Assembly: GCA_037147055.1 (NCBI GenBank)
Contig: JBAWVW010000032.1
Location: 1-19,007, forward strand
From: Casp-actino8 sp037147055
GTDB taxonomy: Bacteria > Actinomycetota > Acidimicrobiia > Acidimicrobiales > Ilumatobacteraceae
DNA length: 19,007 bases
Direction: 5' to 3'
This document shows positions 1 through 7,118 of the stretch, piece by piece. The position numbers were made by a program, and so were the translations under genes. Position 1 is the first letter of the stretch. Each line of letters begins with the position of its first letter. The notes beneath the pieces were generated by a model. That model was not told where the DNA came from. It saw only the letters and a program-made list of their open reading frames with translations, and ran no database searches.

Positions 1-936
1 GAGCATTTGTTGATTGGCACGACGCGAGTTCAAGAGTTGCGTTATGGGGAGAATCCACATCAATCGGGGGCGCGTTATCGCTTTGATGGGGCCACCAGTT
101 GGTGGGATACAGCGGTGCAACATGGTGGTAAGGAGTTGAGCTATCTCAACTTGTATGATGCTGAAGCCGCATGGCGATTGGTGAATCAATTTGCGAATGC
201 ATCGTGCGTGATTGTGAAGCATGCCAATCCGTGTGGTGTTGCGGTGTCCACACAAGGTTCAATTGCTGATGCGTATTCGCTGGCTAACGCCTGCGATCCG
301 GTGAGTGCCTTCGGCGGAATTGTGGCAGTGAACCGTGCAGTCACTCGCGAGATGGCTGAAGCACTTGCTCCGGTGTTCACAGAAGTTGTCGTTGCTCCAT
401 CATTTGATGCCGATGCGCTTGAAGTTCTATTGGCGAAGAAAAATCTGCGAGTGATTTCTGCATCGACGCCTTCGACGCGTCATGTAGATGTTCGCTCAAT
501 AGATGGCGGACTTTTAGTGCAAAACGCTGATGCTGTGAATCTTGACCGCAGTACCTGGAAAGTGGTCACTAAAACCCAGCCAACTGCGGCGCAATGGGAT
601 GATCTGGTTTTTGCTTGGCAGGTATGTGCTGTGGTGAGTTCTAACGCCATCGTGTTTGCTAAAGATCAACAAGCCTTTGGCATCGGAGCGGGTCAACAAA
701 ATCGCCTGGACTCAGCACGAATTGCGGCCGAGCGTTCGGCTGGACGAGCACTCGACGGGGTGTGCGCTAGTGATGCGTTTTTCCCATTCCGTGATGGTCT
801 TGATGCCACGGCCGCAGCCGGCATCAAAGCTGTGATTCAGCCCGGTGGAAGCGTGCGTGACGAAGAAGTCATTGCGGCCGCTGACGAACATGGCATAGCC
901 ATGGTCTTTACGTCAGAACGCCACTTCAAGCACTAA
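1..936 (+). CDS. purH: Bifunctional purine biosynthesis protein PurH, C-terminal part (AICAR transformylase), 5' end outside window
   Basis: The reading frame is open from base 1, so the gene is cut by the window edge and only about 311 codons of a protein usually near 520 residues remain. What remains is the AICAR formyltransferase domain, which moves a formyl group from 10-formyl-tetrahydrofolate to AICAR in the penultimate step of IMP synthesis; the IMP cyclohydrolase domain would lie upstream. Visible family motifs are LRYGENPHQ near the window start, KHANPCGVA (its Lys-His pair belongs to the active site), SNAIVFAKD, GIGAGQQNRLDS, SDAFFPFRDGLD and the terminal RHFKH. The TTG at 7 is internal and is not a credible start. 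metF follows 26 bases downstream on the same strand, another folate-dependent gene. Identification is firm. Confidence 0.96.
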   Translation, partial: EHLLIGTTRVQELRYGENPHQSGARYRFDGATSWWDTAVQHGGKELSYLNLYDAEAAWRLVNQFANASCVIVKHANPCGVAVSTQGSIADAYSLANACDPVSAFGGIVAVNRAVTREMAEALAPVFTEVVVAPSFDADALEVLLAKKNLRVISASTPSTRHVDVRSIDGGLLVQNADAVNLDRSTWKVVTKTQPTAAQWDDLVFAWQVCAVVSSNAIVFAKDQQAFGIGAGQQNRLDSARIAAERSAGRALDGVCASDAFFPFRDGLDATAAAGIKAVIQPGGSVRDEEVIAAADEHGIAMVFTSERHFKH

Positions 937-950
937 TACTTTTTGCCCTC

Positions 951-956
951 TAAACT
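951..956 (+). promoter_or_regulatory. -10 box (TAAACT) for a probably leaderless metF transcript
   Basis: TAAACT fits the actinobacterial -10 pattern TANNNT and ends exactly six bases before the metF ATG, so transcription would start at or next to the A of the start codon. No Shine-Dalgarno sequence precedes the gene. No convincing -35 box is seen. The same spacing recurs before several other genes in the window, which strengthens the call. Confidence 0.5.
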
Positions 957-962
957 GTCCCG

Positions 963-1823
963 ATGGCGCGCATCTCCGACCTCATCGCTGCTGGTCGTAC
1001 TTATTCCTTCGAATTTTTCCCGCCTCAATCTCAGGCTGCCCAAATGTCTTTGGGTCGTGCTATTGCCGAACTCTCTCCCTTGGCTCCGAGTTTTGTCAGT
1101 GTCACATATGGTGCAGGTGGCAGTACGCGTGAACGCACTCGAGAAGTTGTGTCATGGGTTCGCAAAGAAACTGACATCACGCCGATGGCCCATCTCACTT
1201 GCCAAGGTCATCGTCGTAGCGAAATTAAAGAGATTCTTGATAATTATGCTGAGGCTGGCGTAGAAAATATTTTGGCTCTTGGTGGCGACGTCCCTTTGGA
1301 TGGGGAAGTTCAGCCCAGCGACTACACCTTCGCCAGTGATTTACTCGATGATGTTCTGGCAGACGGACGTTTTTCAGTTGGTGTTGCTGCCCACCCAGAA
1401 CTTCATCCGCGATCACCAGATCGCGCAACTGATCGCCGATACTTAGCAGCCAAACTTGCCCATTCAGATTTCGCTATTACACAATTCTTTTTTGAAGTCG
1501 ATGTCTATGTTCGCATGGTTGACGAACTGCGGGCTCTAGGCGTGGATAAGCCCGTTCTTCCAGGAATCATGCCGGTGACCAATAAGAGTCAGATTTTGCG
1601 CATGGCTGCAATGTCTGGTGCCGCCTTTCCTGAATGGCTAGCACAGCGTTTGGAGGCCTTTGAAGACCCCGAAGATATTCGTCGGGTCGGTGTTGAAGCG
1701 GCCACCGAATTAGGCCAAGCACTTTTGAACGCTGGTGCTCCAGGATTGCACTTTTATACCTTGAACCGCAGTACAGCCACGCGTGAGATTTATGCCAACT
1801 TGGGTCTTCCCGTCGAGCAATAG
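963..1823 (+). CDS. metF: 5,10-methylenetetrahydrofolate reductase
   Basis: A 286-residue protein of the usual length for bacterial MetF, an FAD enzyme that reduces methylene-tetrahydrofolate to methyl-tetrahydrofolate for methionine synthesis in the cytoplasm. Family signatures in order are SFEFFPP (Glu17, the expected active-site glutamate), VSVTYGAGGSTR near residue 50, MAHLTCQGH near 80, LGGDVP near 106-111, ITQFFFEVD near 175 and PGIMPVTN near 202. The last signature residues LHFYTLNRS are near the C-terminus. The motif usually written LRGD has Gly in place of Arg (LGGD), while the aspartate (Asp109) is kept. The ATG at 963 is preceded by a -10-like box and no Shine-Dalgarno, which suggests a leaderless mRNA. 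It follows purH closely and could also be reached by read-through. Confidence 0.95.
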   Translation: MARISDLIAAGRTYSFEFFPPQSQAAQMSLGRAIAELSPLAPSFVSVTYGAGGSTRERTREVVSWVRKETDITPMAHLTCQGHRRSEIKEILDNYAEAGVENILALGGDVPLDGEVQPSDYTFASDLLDDVLADGRFSVGVAAHPELHPRSPDRATDRRYLAAKLAHSDFAITQFFFEVDVYVRMVDELRALGVDKPVLPGIMPVTNKSQILRMAAMSGAAFPEWLAQRLEAFEDPEDIRRVGVEAATELGQALLNAGAPGLHFYTLNRSTATREIYANLGLPVEQ

Positions 1824-1843
1824 CAAAACTTGCTGGCGACCTA

Positions 1844-1849
1844 TATGGT
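1844..1849 (+). promoter_or_regulatory. -10 box (TATGGT) for a probably leaderless aldehyde dehydrogenase transcript
   Basis: TATGGT (TANNNT) ends six bases before the ATG at 1856 and there is no Shine-Dalgarno in front of that ATG. The overlapping TATATG at 1842 is an alternative hexamer. No clear -35 box is seen. Confidence 0.45.
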
Positions 1850-1855
1850 TGAGCC

Positions 1856-3283
1856 ATGATCACTTACGACAAGATTTATATCAACGGTGCATGGGTTCCC
1901 TCGCAAGGCAAGGGCGTCCTCGAAGTCACCAACTCGGCGACAGAAGAAATTATCGCCACAATCCCTGATGGAACTGCTGGTGATGTTGATAAGGCTGTGG
2001 CTGCAGCTCGTGCAGCCTTTCCGGCTTGGAGCAATCTGCCCAAGGAAACTCGCGCCGAATACTTAATGAAGATTTACGCTGGCTTAGAAGAGCGAACACA
2101 AGAAATTGCTGAAGCCATTGCCCGTGAAGTCGGTATGCCAGTGGGCATGTCCACGATGATTCAGGTGGGCCTTCCAAAAGGCAACTTCGCTATTGCTGCT
2201 GGCTTGTTATCAACCTATGAATTTGAGCAGCAGATCGGCAACTCACTTGTTGTACGTGAGCCACTTGGCGTCGTCGGATGTATTACCCCCTGGAACTATC
2301 CGTTGCATCAGATCGCTTTGAAGATTGCACCAGCGATGGCCGCCGGCAACACGGTTGTTGTTAAGCCATCGGAAGTTGCTCCGATCAATGCGTTCATGCT
2401 CGCCGAGATCATCCACGCCGCTGGCGTGCCATCGGGCGTCTTCAACTTGGTCACCGGCGTCGGTCCAGTTGTCGGAGAAGCCATTGCTGCTCACCCTGAT
2501 GTTGACATGGTCAGTTTCACAGGGTCAACTCGCGCTGGTAAGCGCGTTGCTGTCGTGGCTGCAGAAAATGTGAAGAAGGTTTCACTTGAACTCGGTGGCA
2601 AGAGCCCGAACGTGATTCTTGATGACCTTGACGAAGCAGGTTTCGCAAAGGCTGTTGGTGCTGGGGTTGGCAAATGTTTCGCTAACTCTGGTCAAACTTG
2701 CAGCGCTCTAACGCGCATGCTGGTCCCACGCAGTCGCTTGGCCGCTGCCGAGCAGATAGCGGCTGCCGCTGCCGCTAAGTTCACCACTGGTGATCCGTTT
2801 GACGCTGCATCGCGTTTAGGACCTTTGGTTTCAGCCGTGCAGCGCGATCGTGTTCGGGGCTTCATCCAAACTGGTATTGACGAAGGGGCCACACTCGTGA
2901 TGGGTGGCGCTGCGGTTCCTGAAGGTCTTGACATCGGCTTTTATGTTCAGCCCACAATCTTTTCTGGAGTGACTCGGGAGATGACGATTTTCACCGAGGA
3001 GATCTTTGGACCGGTGTTATCGATCATTGCCTATGACAATGAAGAAGAGGCCATTGAAATCGCTAACGACACTGTCTACGGTCTTGCCGCAGGAGTTTGG
3101 GGTCATGATGTGGAGCACGCTAAGAAAGTCGCTCGTCGGCTTCAGGCAGGCCAGGTAGAGGTCAATGGCGGATCTTTTAACATCGCTGCCCCATTTGGTG
3201 GTTACAAGCAGAGTGGACTCGGACGTGAAGGCGGAGCTTTTGGTCTTGAAGAGTTCTGCGAAGTGAAAGCAATGCAACTCTGA
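1856..3283 (+). CDS. NAD(P)-dependent aldehyde dehydrogenase
   Basis: A full-length (475 residues) member of the aldehyde dehydrogenase superfamily, which oxidises an aldehyde to the acid with NAD(P). The catalytic set is complete: Asn147 in TPWNYPL, Glu245 in LELGGKSPN and the nucleophile Cys282 in SGQTCSAL. The cofactor-binding segments VVVKPSEVAP and FTGSTRAGKRV and the late motif EEIFGPVLSI are also present. The substrate cannot be read from sequence. Similar actinobacterial enzymes are often annotated as broad-range or betaine-aldehyde-like dehydrogenases, and I do not assign one. The gene is 32 bases after metF and 22 bases before the acyltransferase gene, with which it is probably co-transcribed. 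Formaldehyde as a substrate is only a thought prompted by the Fae homologue 4.6 kb away; the sequence gives no direct support. Confidence 0.93.
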   Translation: MITYDKIYINGAWVPSQGKGVLEVTNSATEEIIATIPDGTAGDVDKAVAAARAAFPAWSNLPKETRAEYLMKIYAGLEERTQEIAEAIAREVGMPVGMSTMIQVGLPKGNFAIAAGLLSTYEFEQQIGNSLVVREPLGVVGCITPWNYPLHQIALKIAPAMAAGNTVVVKPSEVAPINAFMLAEIIHAAGVPSGVFNLVTGVGPVVGEAIAAHPDVDMVSFTGSTRAGKRVAVVAAENVKKVSLELGGKSPNVILDDLDEAGFAKAVGAGVGKCFANSGQTCSALTRMLVPRSRLAAAEQIAAAAAAKFTTGDPFDAASRLGPLVSAVQRDRVRGFIQTGIDEGATLVMGGAAVPEGLDIGFYVQPTIFSGVTREMTIFTEEIFGPVLSIIAYDNEEEAIEIANDTVYGLAAGVWGHDVEHAKKVARRLQAGQVEVNGGSFNIAAPFGGYKQSGLGREGGAFGLEEFCEVKAMQL

Positions 3284-3305
3284 TTCAGGGCAGACTTGGG
3301 ATCTG

Positions 3306-5276
3306 ATGGCCCCGACAACTGAAACTTCTCGATCGCAACAGATTAGTAGGGTGCCGTATCTCCCTGGCCTTGACGGTTTGCGTGCTCTAGCCGTCATAGC
3401 GGTCATCGTCTATCACGCCAACTCGGCCTGGTTGCCCGGCGGATTTCTTGGTGTAGAGGTCTTCTTTGTCATCAGTGGATATTTGATCACGCTGTTGCTC
3501 CTCGCTGAAGAAGAGCGCACAGGGACGGTGAGTTTGCGCGACTTCTGGTTGCGCCGGGCGCGCCGTTTGCTACCGGCATTATTCACGATGTTGGTGCTGT
3601 TGATCATGTGGACATCGGTGCGCGAGCGCGATTCGCTCGGGTCATTGCGGGGTGATGTCATAGCGGGAACTTTGTACGGCTCGAACTGGTTTCAGGTCTG
3701 GCAAGGAGCTGGCTACACAGCGGTTAATGATTTTGCTCCACTCCGCCATTTGTGGTCACTCGGAGTTGAGGAACAGTTTTATCTTGTGTGGCCTGTCATC
3801 ATGCTTGTCATCTTGCGTCGTGGTCGCGATTCCTTACCCCGCATCGCAACATGGTTCGCCGGCATTGCTTTGGTGATTGCAGGGCTCGTTGCAATTCTGA
3901 TGCCGAGTGGGCGGATCGGCGATAGTTGTGTGTCAACACCAAGTGCCTACTGGAATATTGGGAGCCGCTGTCTGAGCAAGATCGACCTGCTTTACCTGTC
4001 AACACCAACGCGTGCCACTGGACTACTTCTCGGTGCAGCACTCGCCATTGTTTGGCGACCGTACGCATTGTTGCGTGGTCCGATGAAACGAAAAGGTAAA
4101 ATGTTGGACCCAATCGCCTTATTGGGCTTGATTTTATTGGTGTTTTTAGTCAGCAAAGTGCACATCGTGCATCTCGTGGGTGAAGATGGATTGCACGCCG
4201 ACCCATGGTTATTCCGTGGTGGTCTGCTACTCGCGGGTGTCGCTACTTTAATGATTATTGCTGCTGTCGCTCACCAGAAAGCGTGGAGTGGGCGGATCTT
4301 GGGCAATGTCGTTTTGCGCGTGATTGGCGAGCGTTCCTACGGTTTGTACCTGTATCACTGGCCGATTTTTCAGGCCATCAGACATGAAACGGGAATCGCC
4401 CTCAAACCTCATGAGTTTGTGGCGGCGATCTTGCTCACAGTTGTCGTCGCTGAGTGCTCGTATCGTGTGATTGAGTTGCCGATTCGCGAGAGGCGTTTAC
4501 GGGAATCTCTTCGTTCGCTGTGGCGCGGTGGTGCACAGGCATCGCGACGACGTACTTCTTTTGCAGCCATCACCGCCTGCTCGTTACTTTTGCCTGTTTT
4601 TGCCATTGTCAGTCTGGTCACGGCTGACGAGCGGCCAAATGACATCCAGGCTTCGCTAGATGCTGGCGAGGATGCAGTCACTGATGTCATTGATGAACTG
4701 ATTCCCAGTACTTCGCTGATTCCCAGTACTTCGCTGAGCCCTAGTACTTCGCTGAGTTCCAGTACTTCGCTCGCCGTACAAGTCACAGTCACGACAACAT
4801 CATTTGTGCCGCCGCACTATCAAGTCTTCGCTTTGGGTGACTCGGTGATGAAAGGGGCAGCTCCCGCATTGGCCAAACTTGGCATCGTTGTCGACGCGGT
4901 TCAAGACCGTCAGGGAAAAATGGGGGCCGATATTTTCAACCAGTTGCAGGATCTGGGGGTGACAATGGACGCAGTGGTGATTCACCTTGGTACAAACGGT
5001 CCGATGAGCCAGAAAACTCTCGACTCAATGATGGACTCCGTTGCTGGTGTGCCCCAGGTTGTCGTCCTCACGAGCAAGGCTCATCGGAATTGGACGAAAA
5101 AAAATAACCAAAAGATTCGCGCCCTCCCGCTGGCATATCCAAATGTCGTCATTCTGGACTGGGAGTTAGTGGCACCCTTATGCGAAGGCAGATGTTTGGC
5201 CGCCGATGGAATCCATCTTGATCGCGACGGGATGAAGTATTACGCCGCTGAAATCTGGAAGGCCCTTGGGCATTAA
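3306..5276 (+). CDS. Membrane acyltransferase (acyltransferase-3 family) with C-terminal SGNH-like domain, OafA type
   Basis: A 656-residue integral membrane protein. Residues 15-400 form an acyltransferase-3 domain: PGLDGLRALAV, the conserved His37 in VYHAN, FFVISGYLIT, the RRARRLLPAL stretch, and RHLWSLGVEEQFYLVWPV, with about ten hydrophobic segments. After a last membrane segment near 420-440 comes an extracellular linker containing a four-fold LIPSTS-like repeat (465-488), then an SGNH-like domain: GDS at 511-513 with Ser513, GTN at 562-564 and DGIH at 634-637. Proteins of this build transfer acyl (commonly acetyl) groups from the cytoplasm to surface polysaccharide, peptidoglycan or lipid-linked sugars; the acceptor here is unknown. 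It follows the aldehyde dehydrogenase gene by 22 bases without a clear Shine-Dalgarno or -10 box, so read-through is likely. Confidence 0.92.
   Translation: MAPTTETSRSQQISRVPYLPGLDGLRALAVIAVIVYHANSAWLPGGFLGVEVFFVISGYLITLLLLAEEERTGTVSLRDFWLRRARRLLPALFTMLVLLIMWTSVRERDSLGSLRGDVIAGTLYGSNWFQVWQGAGYTAVNDFAPLRHLWSLGVEEQFYLVWPVIMLVILRRGRDSLPRIATWFAGIALVIAGLVAILMPSGRIGDSCVSTPSAYWNIGSRCLSKIDLLYLSTPTRATGLLLGAALAIVWRPYALLRGPMKRKGKMLDPIALLGLILLVFLVSKVHIVHLVGEDGLHADPWLFRGGLLLAGVATLMIIAAVAHQKAWSGRILGNVVLRVIGERSYGLYLYHWPIFQAIRHETGIALKPHEFVAAILLTVVVAECSYRVIELPIRERRLRESLRSLWRGGAQASRRRTSFAAITACSLLLPVFAIVSLVTADERPNDIQASLDAGEDAVTDVIDELIPSTSLIPSTSLSPSTSLSSSTSLAVQVTVTTTSFVPPHYQVFALGDSVMKGAAPALAKLGIVVDAVQDRQGKMGADIFNQLQDLGVTMDAVVIHLGTNGPMSQKTLDSMMDSVAGVPQVVVLTSKAHRNWTKKNNQKIRALPLAYPNVVILDWELVAPLCEGRCLAADGIHLDRDGMKYYAAEIWKALGH
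4698..4769 (+). repeat. Four tandem 18-bp repeats inside the acyltransferase gene
   Basis: Units begin at 4698, 4716, 4734 and 4752. The first two are identical (CTGATTCCCAGTACTTCG) and the last two differ at a few positions while keeping the AGTACTTCG half. Each unit is six codons, giving LIPSTS, LIPSTS, LSPSTS, LSSSTS, so changes in copy number would keep the frame. The encoded Ser/Thr/Pro-rich stretch links the membrane part to the SGNH-like domain. Confidence 0.95.
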
Positions 5277-5278
5277 GT

Positions 5279-5300
5279 TGCCTTAAATCAGGCACCTTTT
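5279..5300 (+). terminator. Weak hairpin with T-run after the acyltransferase gene
   Basis: TGCCT at 5279-5283 pairs with AGGCA at 5290-5294 around a six-base loop, followed by CC and four Ts. The stem is only five base pairs, so this is a weak candidate for a Rho-independent terminator. Its place, two bases after the stop codon and before the separate mdh promoter, fits. Confidence 0.35.
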
Positions 5301-5345
5301 CGCTCAATGTTGCTCAGCGTTTTCAGAATTTGCTTCTCGGCGATC

Positions 5346-5351
5346 TACGCT
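5346..5351 (+). promoter_or_regulatory. -10 box (TACGCT) for a probably leaderless mdh transcript
   Basis: TACGCT (TANNNT) ends seven bases before the mdh ATG at 5359, and no Shine-Dalgarno lies in front of that ATG. This matches the pattern at metF, the aldehyde dehydrogenase gene, deoD and tatA. No strong -35 box is visible. Confidence 0.5.
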
Positions 5352-5358
5352 CTAACAC

Positions 5359-6354
5359 ATGACTTTGAAAACTCCAGTACGCGTTGCCGTAACCGGTGCT
5401 GCCGGCCAAATTGGTTACAGCCTTCTCTTCCGTATCGCCTCGGGAGCAATGCTCGGACCTGATACTCCGATCATCTTGCAGCTCCTGGAAATCACGCCAG
5501 CTCTCAAGGCTCTTGAAGGCGTGAAAATGGAACTTGACGACTGTGCCTTCCCCTTATTGGCCGGTGTTGTCGGTACCGATGATGCCGATGTGGCTTTCGG
5601 AGACGCCGATATTGCCCTTCTCGTGGGCGCCATGCCCCGCAAGGCTGGTATGGAGCGGGCAGACCTTTTGAGCGCCAATGGGGGCATTTTTAAGCCTCAG
5701 GGCGAGGCGCTGTCACGCAGCGCCAAACGTGACATCAAAATTCTCGTGGTCGGCAACCCCGCCAACACCAATGCTTTGATCGCCCAGCAAAATGCCAAGA
5801 CTTTGGACGCCGGTCGTTTCACTGCGATGACTCGTTTGGATCACAATCGTGCGGTCAGCCAAATCGCTCAGAAACTTGCTCAGCCAGTCACCGCCGTGAC
5901 GAAGATGACGATCTGGGGCAATCACTCCACCACTCAGTATCCAGATTTATTCCATTGCGAAGTGGATGGCAAAAACGCGTATCAGGCTGTCAACGATCAC
6001 GCTTGGGTGGATGGGACCTTCCTTCCGTCTGTCGCCAAGCGCGGGGCGGCAATTATTGAGGCTCGTGGTGCATCCTCAGCAGCCTCAGCAGCAAATGCGG
6101 CGATTGATCATGTACGTAGTTGGGCTCTTGGGACCGCCCCCGGCGATTGGGTCTCGATGGCGATACCGAGTGACGGCAGCTACGGCGTACCAGAAGGTTT
6201 GATTTCCAGTTTCCCATGTGTCTGCAAAGACGGCGCGTACAGCATCGTGCAGGGACTTGATATTGATGCTTACAGTCGCGCAAAGATTGACGCTTCAACG
6301 GCCGAACTAGCCGAAGAGCGTGACGCCGTTCGAGACCTTGGTCTTATTAGTTGA
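5359..6354 (+). CDS. mdh: NAD-dependent malate dehydrogenase
   Basis: A 331-residue enzyme of the cytosolic-type malate dehydrogenase group (TCA cycle, malate to oxaloacetate). The N-terminus shows the Rossmann glycine motif GAAGQIGYS. It continues with MELDDCAFPLL, GAMPRKAGMERADLL (substrate-loop arginines), VVGNPANTNAL, TRLDHNRA (Arg159 and Asp161) and WGNHSTTQYPD with the catalytic His189. These motifs separate it from lactate dehydrogenases and from the LDH-like malate dehydrogenases. The length is normal and the frame intact. It carries its own -10 box and appears monocistronic: the next gene, deoD, is convergent with only 12 bases between the stops. Confidence 0.95.
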   Translation: MTLKTPVRVAVTGAAGQIGYSLLFRIASGAMLGPDTPIILQLLEITPALKALEGVKMELDDCAFPLLAGVVGTDDADVAFGDADIALLVGAMPRKAGMERADLLSANGGIFKPQGEALSRSAKRDIKILVVGNPANTNALIAQQNAKTLDAGRFTAMTRLDHNRAVSQIAQKLAQPVTAVTKMTIWGNHSTTQYPDLFHCEVDGKNAYQAVNDHAWVDGTFLPSVAKRGAAIIEARGASSAASAANAAIDHVRSWALGTAPGDWVSMAIPSDGSYGVPEGLISSFPCVCKDGAYSIVQGLDIDAYSRAKIDASTAELAEERDAVRDLGLIS

Positions 6355-6372
6355 ACGGGTGGCGAGTCAACT
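6349..6372. terminator. Short inverted repeat covering both stop codons of mdh and deoD
   Basis: AGTTGA at 6349-6354 and TCAACT at 6367-6372 form a perfect six-base inverted repeat with a 12-base loop. Each arm contains the stop codon of one of the two convergent genes. It may work as a minimal two-way terminator, but there is no T-run and the stem is short, so chance is possible. Confidence 0.25.
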
Positions 6373-7083
6373 GACTGCTACTTGGCAGGCAATACGCATC
6401 ATTTGATCGACACCTTTTTTCAATTCCTCGTCGGAGATTCGCTCAACGTTGCCGGCGTCGGGATCAATCACGTCACTCACGGTCATCATCGCCAGTGCCT
6501 GGATTCCCTTCATGGTGGCCACGGTGTACATCATTGAGGCCTCCATTTCGACGCCTAAGTGCCCGAGACGGCGCCACAAGCCAAAGGAATTCGGGTCAGG
6601 GTCATAAAACAGTCCGCTGGTCACGATCGGACCGACGAAGACGCGATCACTCACTGCGCGACTGAGGCGGGCTGCTACCTCCACTAAGGAAAACGTTGCT
6701 GTGGGAGCAAAGCCTTCCATCCCTGCATAGCGAATCGGCGTGCGATCGTCGGCAGATGCACTGACAGCAATAATCGTGTCGGCCATGCGCAAATGGGTTT
6801 GTAGCCCGCCACAGGTGCCCACCCGGACAAGGCGCTTGGCTCCCAACATGGCAAGCTCTTCAAAAATGATTCCAGCACTCGGGGCTCCCATGCCGGTTGT
6901 TTGCACACTGATCGGCTTTCCTTCAAAGGTGCCAGTAAAGCCCAACATTCCTCTTTCTTCATTGACTAATCGGGCGCCTGGATCAAAGAAGTTTTCGGCG
7001 ATGTATTGGGCTCGGCGAGGGTCGCCAGGGCACAAAACGGCTGGTGCGTAGTCACCTTGTTCGGCTCTTAAGTGGATGGACAT
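6367..7083 (-). CDS. deoD: Purine nucleoside phosphorylase, DeoD type
   Basis: A 238-residue protein of the hexameric PNP/uridine phosphorylase family, which splits purine (deoxy)nucleosides with phosphate for salvage. It follows the E. coli DeoD pattern closely: the phosphate-binding PGDPRRAQYIAE near residue 20, EERGMLGFTGTFEGK near 42, GMGAPSAGI near 65, RVGTCGG near 87, the nucleoside-binding GVEMEASM near 175 and TVSD with Asp204, the catalytic aspartate position of DeoD. This makes a DeoD assignment better than uridine phosphorylase. The ATG at 7083 has a -10-like TACTGT six bases upstream and no Shine-Dalgarno, so a leaderless transcript is likely. It is divergent from the oxygenase gene and convergent with mdh, so it stands alone. 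Confidence 0.93.
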   Translation of the reverse strand: MSIHLRAEQGDYAPAVLCPGDPRRAQYIAENFFDPGARLVNEERGMLGFTGTFEGKPISVQTTGMGAPSAGIIFEELAMLGAKRLVRVGTCGGLQTHLRMADTIIAVSASADDRTPIRYAGMEGFAPTATFSLVEVAARLSRAVSDRVFVGPIVTSGLFYDPDPNSFGLWRRLGHLGVEMEASMMYTVATMKGIQALAMMTVSDVIDPDAGNVERISDEELKKGVDQMMRIACQVAVS

Positions 7084-7089
7084 GTTTTC

Positions 7090-7095
7090 ACAGTA
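7090..7095 (-). promoter_or_regulatory. -10 box (TACTGT) for leaderless deoD
   Basis: Read on the minus strand, TACTGT ends six bases (GAAAAC) before the deoD ATG. No Shine-Dalgarno is present. The box lies within the roughly 40-base gap shared with the divergent oxygenase promoter, 11 bases from that promoter's own -10 box. Confidence 0.5.
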
Positions 7096-7106
7096 GGCGC
7101 GCCCGT

Positions 7107-7112
7107 TACTCT
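7107..7112 (+). promoter_or_regulatory. -10 box (TACTCT) for the oxygenase-fae operon; decides a leaderless GTG start
   Basis: TACTCT matches TANNNT and ends six bases before an in-frame GTG at 7119. The identical hexamer with the same six-base spacing stands before tatA. This favours GTG 7119 over the ATG at 7134, which has no Shine-Dalgarno. Confidence 0.45.
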
Positions 7113-7118
7113 CTCAGT

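Noticed and set aside
943..1263. 106-codon open frame overlapping the start of metF in another frame
   Set aside because: It lies on the same strand inside a gene with clear MetF motifs and its own translation shows no recognisable pattern; it is a shadow frame.
4698..4769. Short tandem repeats as a CRISPR or mobile-element signal
   Set aside because: The repeats are contiguous, have no spacers, and encode a regular six-residue protein repeat in frame.
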